IMG/VR virus record: IMGVR_UViG_3300023239_000322
Span: 1 to 64,000 of that record
Length of the DNA: 64,000 bases
Source of the DNA: a virus
Direction: 5' to 3' (one strand)
The translations under genes were made by a program, and so were the position numbers. Shown in pieces: positions 62,938 through 64,000 of this stretch (the first letter of the stretch is position 1; every line of letters begins with the position of its first letter). Under the pieces are notes generated by a model. It saw nothing but the letters and a program-made list of their open reading frames with translations, ran no database searches and was not told where the DNA came from.

Positions 62938-64000
62938 GATAGACACAATTATTGCTAAAGCAACAGATTATGCCAAGGAACTAAAACATGAATATGTTAT
63001 AGCGGAACATCTGTTGCTGGCGCTTATTACTTACGAAAATTTTTCGATAATGTTAAAAAAGTTTGGTGCGGATTATGATAATCTGTCAGCGGATTTACGA
63101 CTTTACCTTGAGGGCAGAAAAGAAATTGTTAGGGAAGGTGAAATTCTTCCTAAGAAGACCTATGCGTTAGAACGTATCTTCAATAGAGCATTTACACAGG
63201 TAATGTTCAGTGGTAGAGCGCATATGCAAACCATTGACTTATTTGTAAGCATATTGCAAGAATCTAACAGTCATGCCGCATATTTCCTATTGAAGTACGG
63301 AATTAATACGCAGAGCTTGGTAACGTTCTTTAATAAAAACTACACAGACAAAATAGGAAAAAGCAAACACCACCAACATGCAGATGCAGTCTTAGATGAC
63401 TATTGTACAAATTTATCTGACTTGGCAACAAAAGAAAAAATAGATCCAGTTATCGGACGAGAATCAGAACTAGACGAGATATTTAATGTACTTGCTAAAA
63501 AGAATAAGTCAAATATCTTAATGGTAGGTGATCCTGGTGTTGGTAAGACTGCTATTGCAGAAGGATTAGCTCTAAAAATAAGTCAAGGAAATGCACCTGA
63601 ATACCTACTACCGTATACCGTATATAATTTAGAAATTGGTAGTTTGCTCGCAGGATCAAAGTACAGAGGAGAATTTGAGGATAAAGTTAAAGAAGTATTA
63701 GAAGCACTTAAGGAAAAAGGCAACTGTGTCCTGTTTATTGATGAAGCACATCAAATGCACGGTGCGGGAGCAGGTAGCAGTAGCGGAGTAACCTTCGCAG
63801 AAATGTTTAAACCAGCTCTAGCAAAAGGTGACCTTAAGGTTATCGCATCAACTACCTGGGAAGAGTATACGCAGAGTTTTGAAAAAGATCGTGCATTGAT
63901 GCGTAGGTTCCATAGACTAACAATTGAGGAGCCAAGTCCTGAGGTAGCAAAGGACATCCTATATGGATTAAGGGAAGGATTTGAAAAGTTTCACAAAGGA
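62918..64000 (+). CDS. clpA: ClpA-type AAA+ chaperone, 3' end outside window
   Basis: 361 codons shown, no stop within the window. It starts at the ATG at 62918, inside dnaJ. An N-terminal Clp repeat domain (~1-145: KELKHEYVIAEHLLLAL, AHMQTIDLFVSILQE) is followed by the D1 AAA+ module: PVIGRESELDEIFN, Walker A VGDPGVGKTAIAEGLA (~203-218), GSKYRGEFEDKVKE and Walker B NCVLFIDEAHQM. This is the pattern of ClpA/ClpB unfoldases. The presence of a ClpP-docking loop (ClpA) or M domain (ClpB) cannot be seen; I call it ClpA-type because the linker before D1 is short. Confidence 0.88.
   Translation, partial: MLAHNPEIDTIIAKATDYAKELKHEYVIAEHLLLALITYENFSIMLKKFGADYDNLSADLRLYLEGRKEIVREGEILPKKTYALERIFNRAFTQVMFSGRAHMQTIDLFVSILQESNSHAAYFLLKYGINTQSLVTFFNKNYTDKIGKSKHHQHADAVLDDYCTNLSDLATKEKIDPVIGRESELDEIFNVLAKKNKSNILMVGDPGVGKTAIAEGLALKISQGNAPEYLLPYTVYNLEIGSLLAGSKYRGEFEDKVKEVLEALKEKGNCVLFIDEAHQMHGAGAGSSSGVTFAEMFKPALAKGDLKVIASTTWEEYTQSFEKDRALMRRFHRLTIEEPSPEVAKDILYGLREGFEKFHKG

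Noticed and set aside
1-64000. CRISPR arrays, integrase, attachment sites, insertion sequences
   Set aside because: No array of spaced repeats, no recombinase or transposase and no flanking direct repeats were seen, fitting a strictly lytic phage.

Overview
The window reads as part of the genome of a lytic, T4-like (myovirus-type) marine bacteriophage. It is about 40 % GC by eye, nearly gap-free and rich in 1-20 nt gene overlaps. Recognisable T4-type core genes are the large terminase (gp17), gp32, UvsX, UvsY, the gp44 clamp-loader ATPase, a gp31/GroES-like co-chaperonin and PhoH. Accessory genes typical of marine T4-like phages are pstS, prs, mazG (two), an IscA-type carrier, 2OG-Fe(II) oxygenases and a split transketolase. 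The host is probably a marine Gram-negative heterotroph (FdxA-type ferredoxin, PstS, outer-membrane barrel, lipobox protein); it cannot be named from the sequence.

Layout. 1-5055: virion-associated proteins, one with a transglycosylase domain. 5117-6415: SNase-like nuclease, SGNH hydrolase, small ORF. 6412-9882: HNH nuclease (minus strand), then a terminase gene broken in two by a split intein with a second HNH gene between the halves. 9879-12968: 2OG oxygenase, unknown protein, gp32. 13045-17882: translationally coupled cassette of three radical-SAM proteins, a sulfotransferase, an oxygenase and an SDR. 17885-21137: UvsX, UvsY, a methyltransferase and a nucleotidyltransferase-cupin fusion. 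21148-25306: unknown proteins, radical SAM, MazG, glycosyltransferase-like protein, ferredoxin. 25266-30371: mostly minus-strand sugar cassette (RmlB-like, split transketolase, FkbM, epimerase, two glycosyltransferases). 30388-32223: pstS and an outer-membrane barrel gene with Pho-box-like sites. 32224-41816: UGDH-like protein, Prs, Hc1-like protein, two more oxygenases, translation factor IF-1, a fifth radical SAM and envelope proteins. 41857-42595: ferredoxin copy broken by an in-frame amber codon, then IscA. 42657-48313: tail fibres. 48410-53367: MazG, DnaE-like fragment, GroES-like protein, gp44, nucleotidyltransferase, HAD. 53364-58984: PhoH, methyltransferase, sulfotransferase-like proteins, ferritin-like protein, cupin. 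59018-62056: two conserved proteins, then endolysin, lipoprotein, two holin candidates and ribosomal protein bL33. 62057-64000: DnaJ and ClpA-like chaperones.

Regulation is unusually legible. Near-consensus sigma70 promoters (TTGACA, 16-17 nt, TATAAT) precede early-type genes, and T4-late-type TATAAATA boxes precede others. In five sigma70 cases the -10 box ends 6-7 nt before ATG, and several late boxes end 4-5 nt before ATG while containing the stop codon of the gene upstream; both geometries predict leaderless mRNAs. The same phage carries IF-1 and bL33 homologues, which suggests that it adjusts host translation. The strongest candidates for a notable system are the fractured terminase with its unusually early split intein and extein-like tail, and this promoter/leaderless/translation set.
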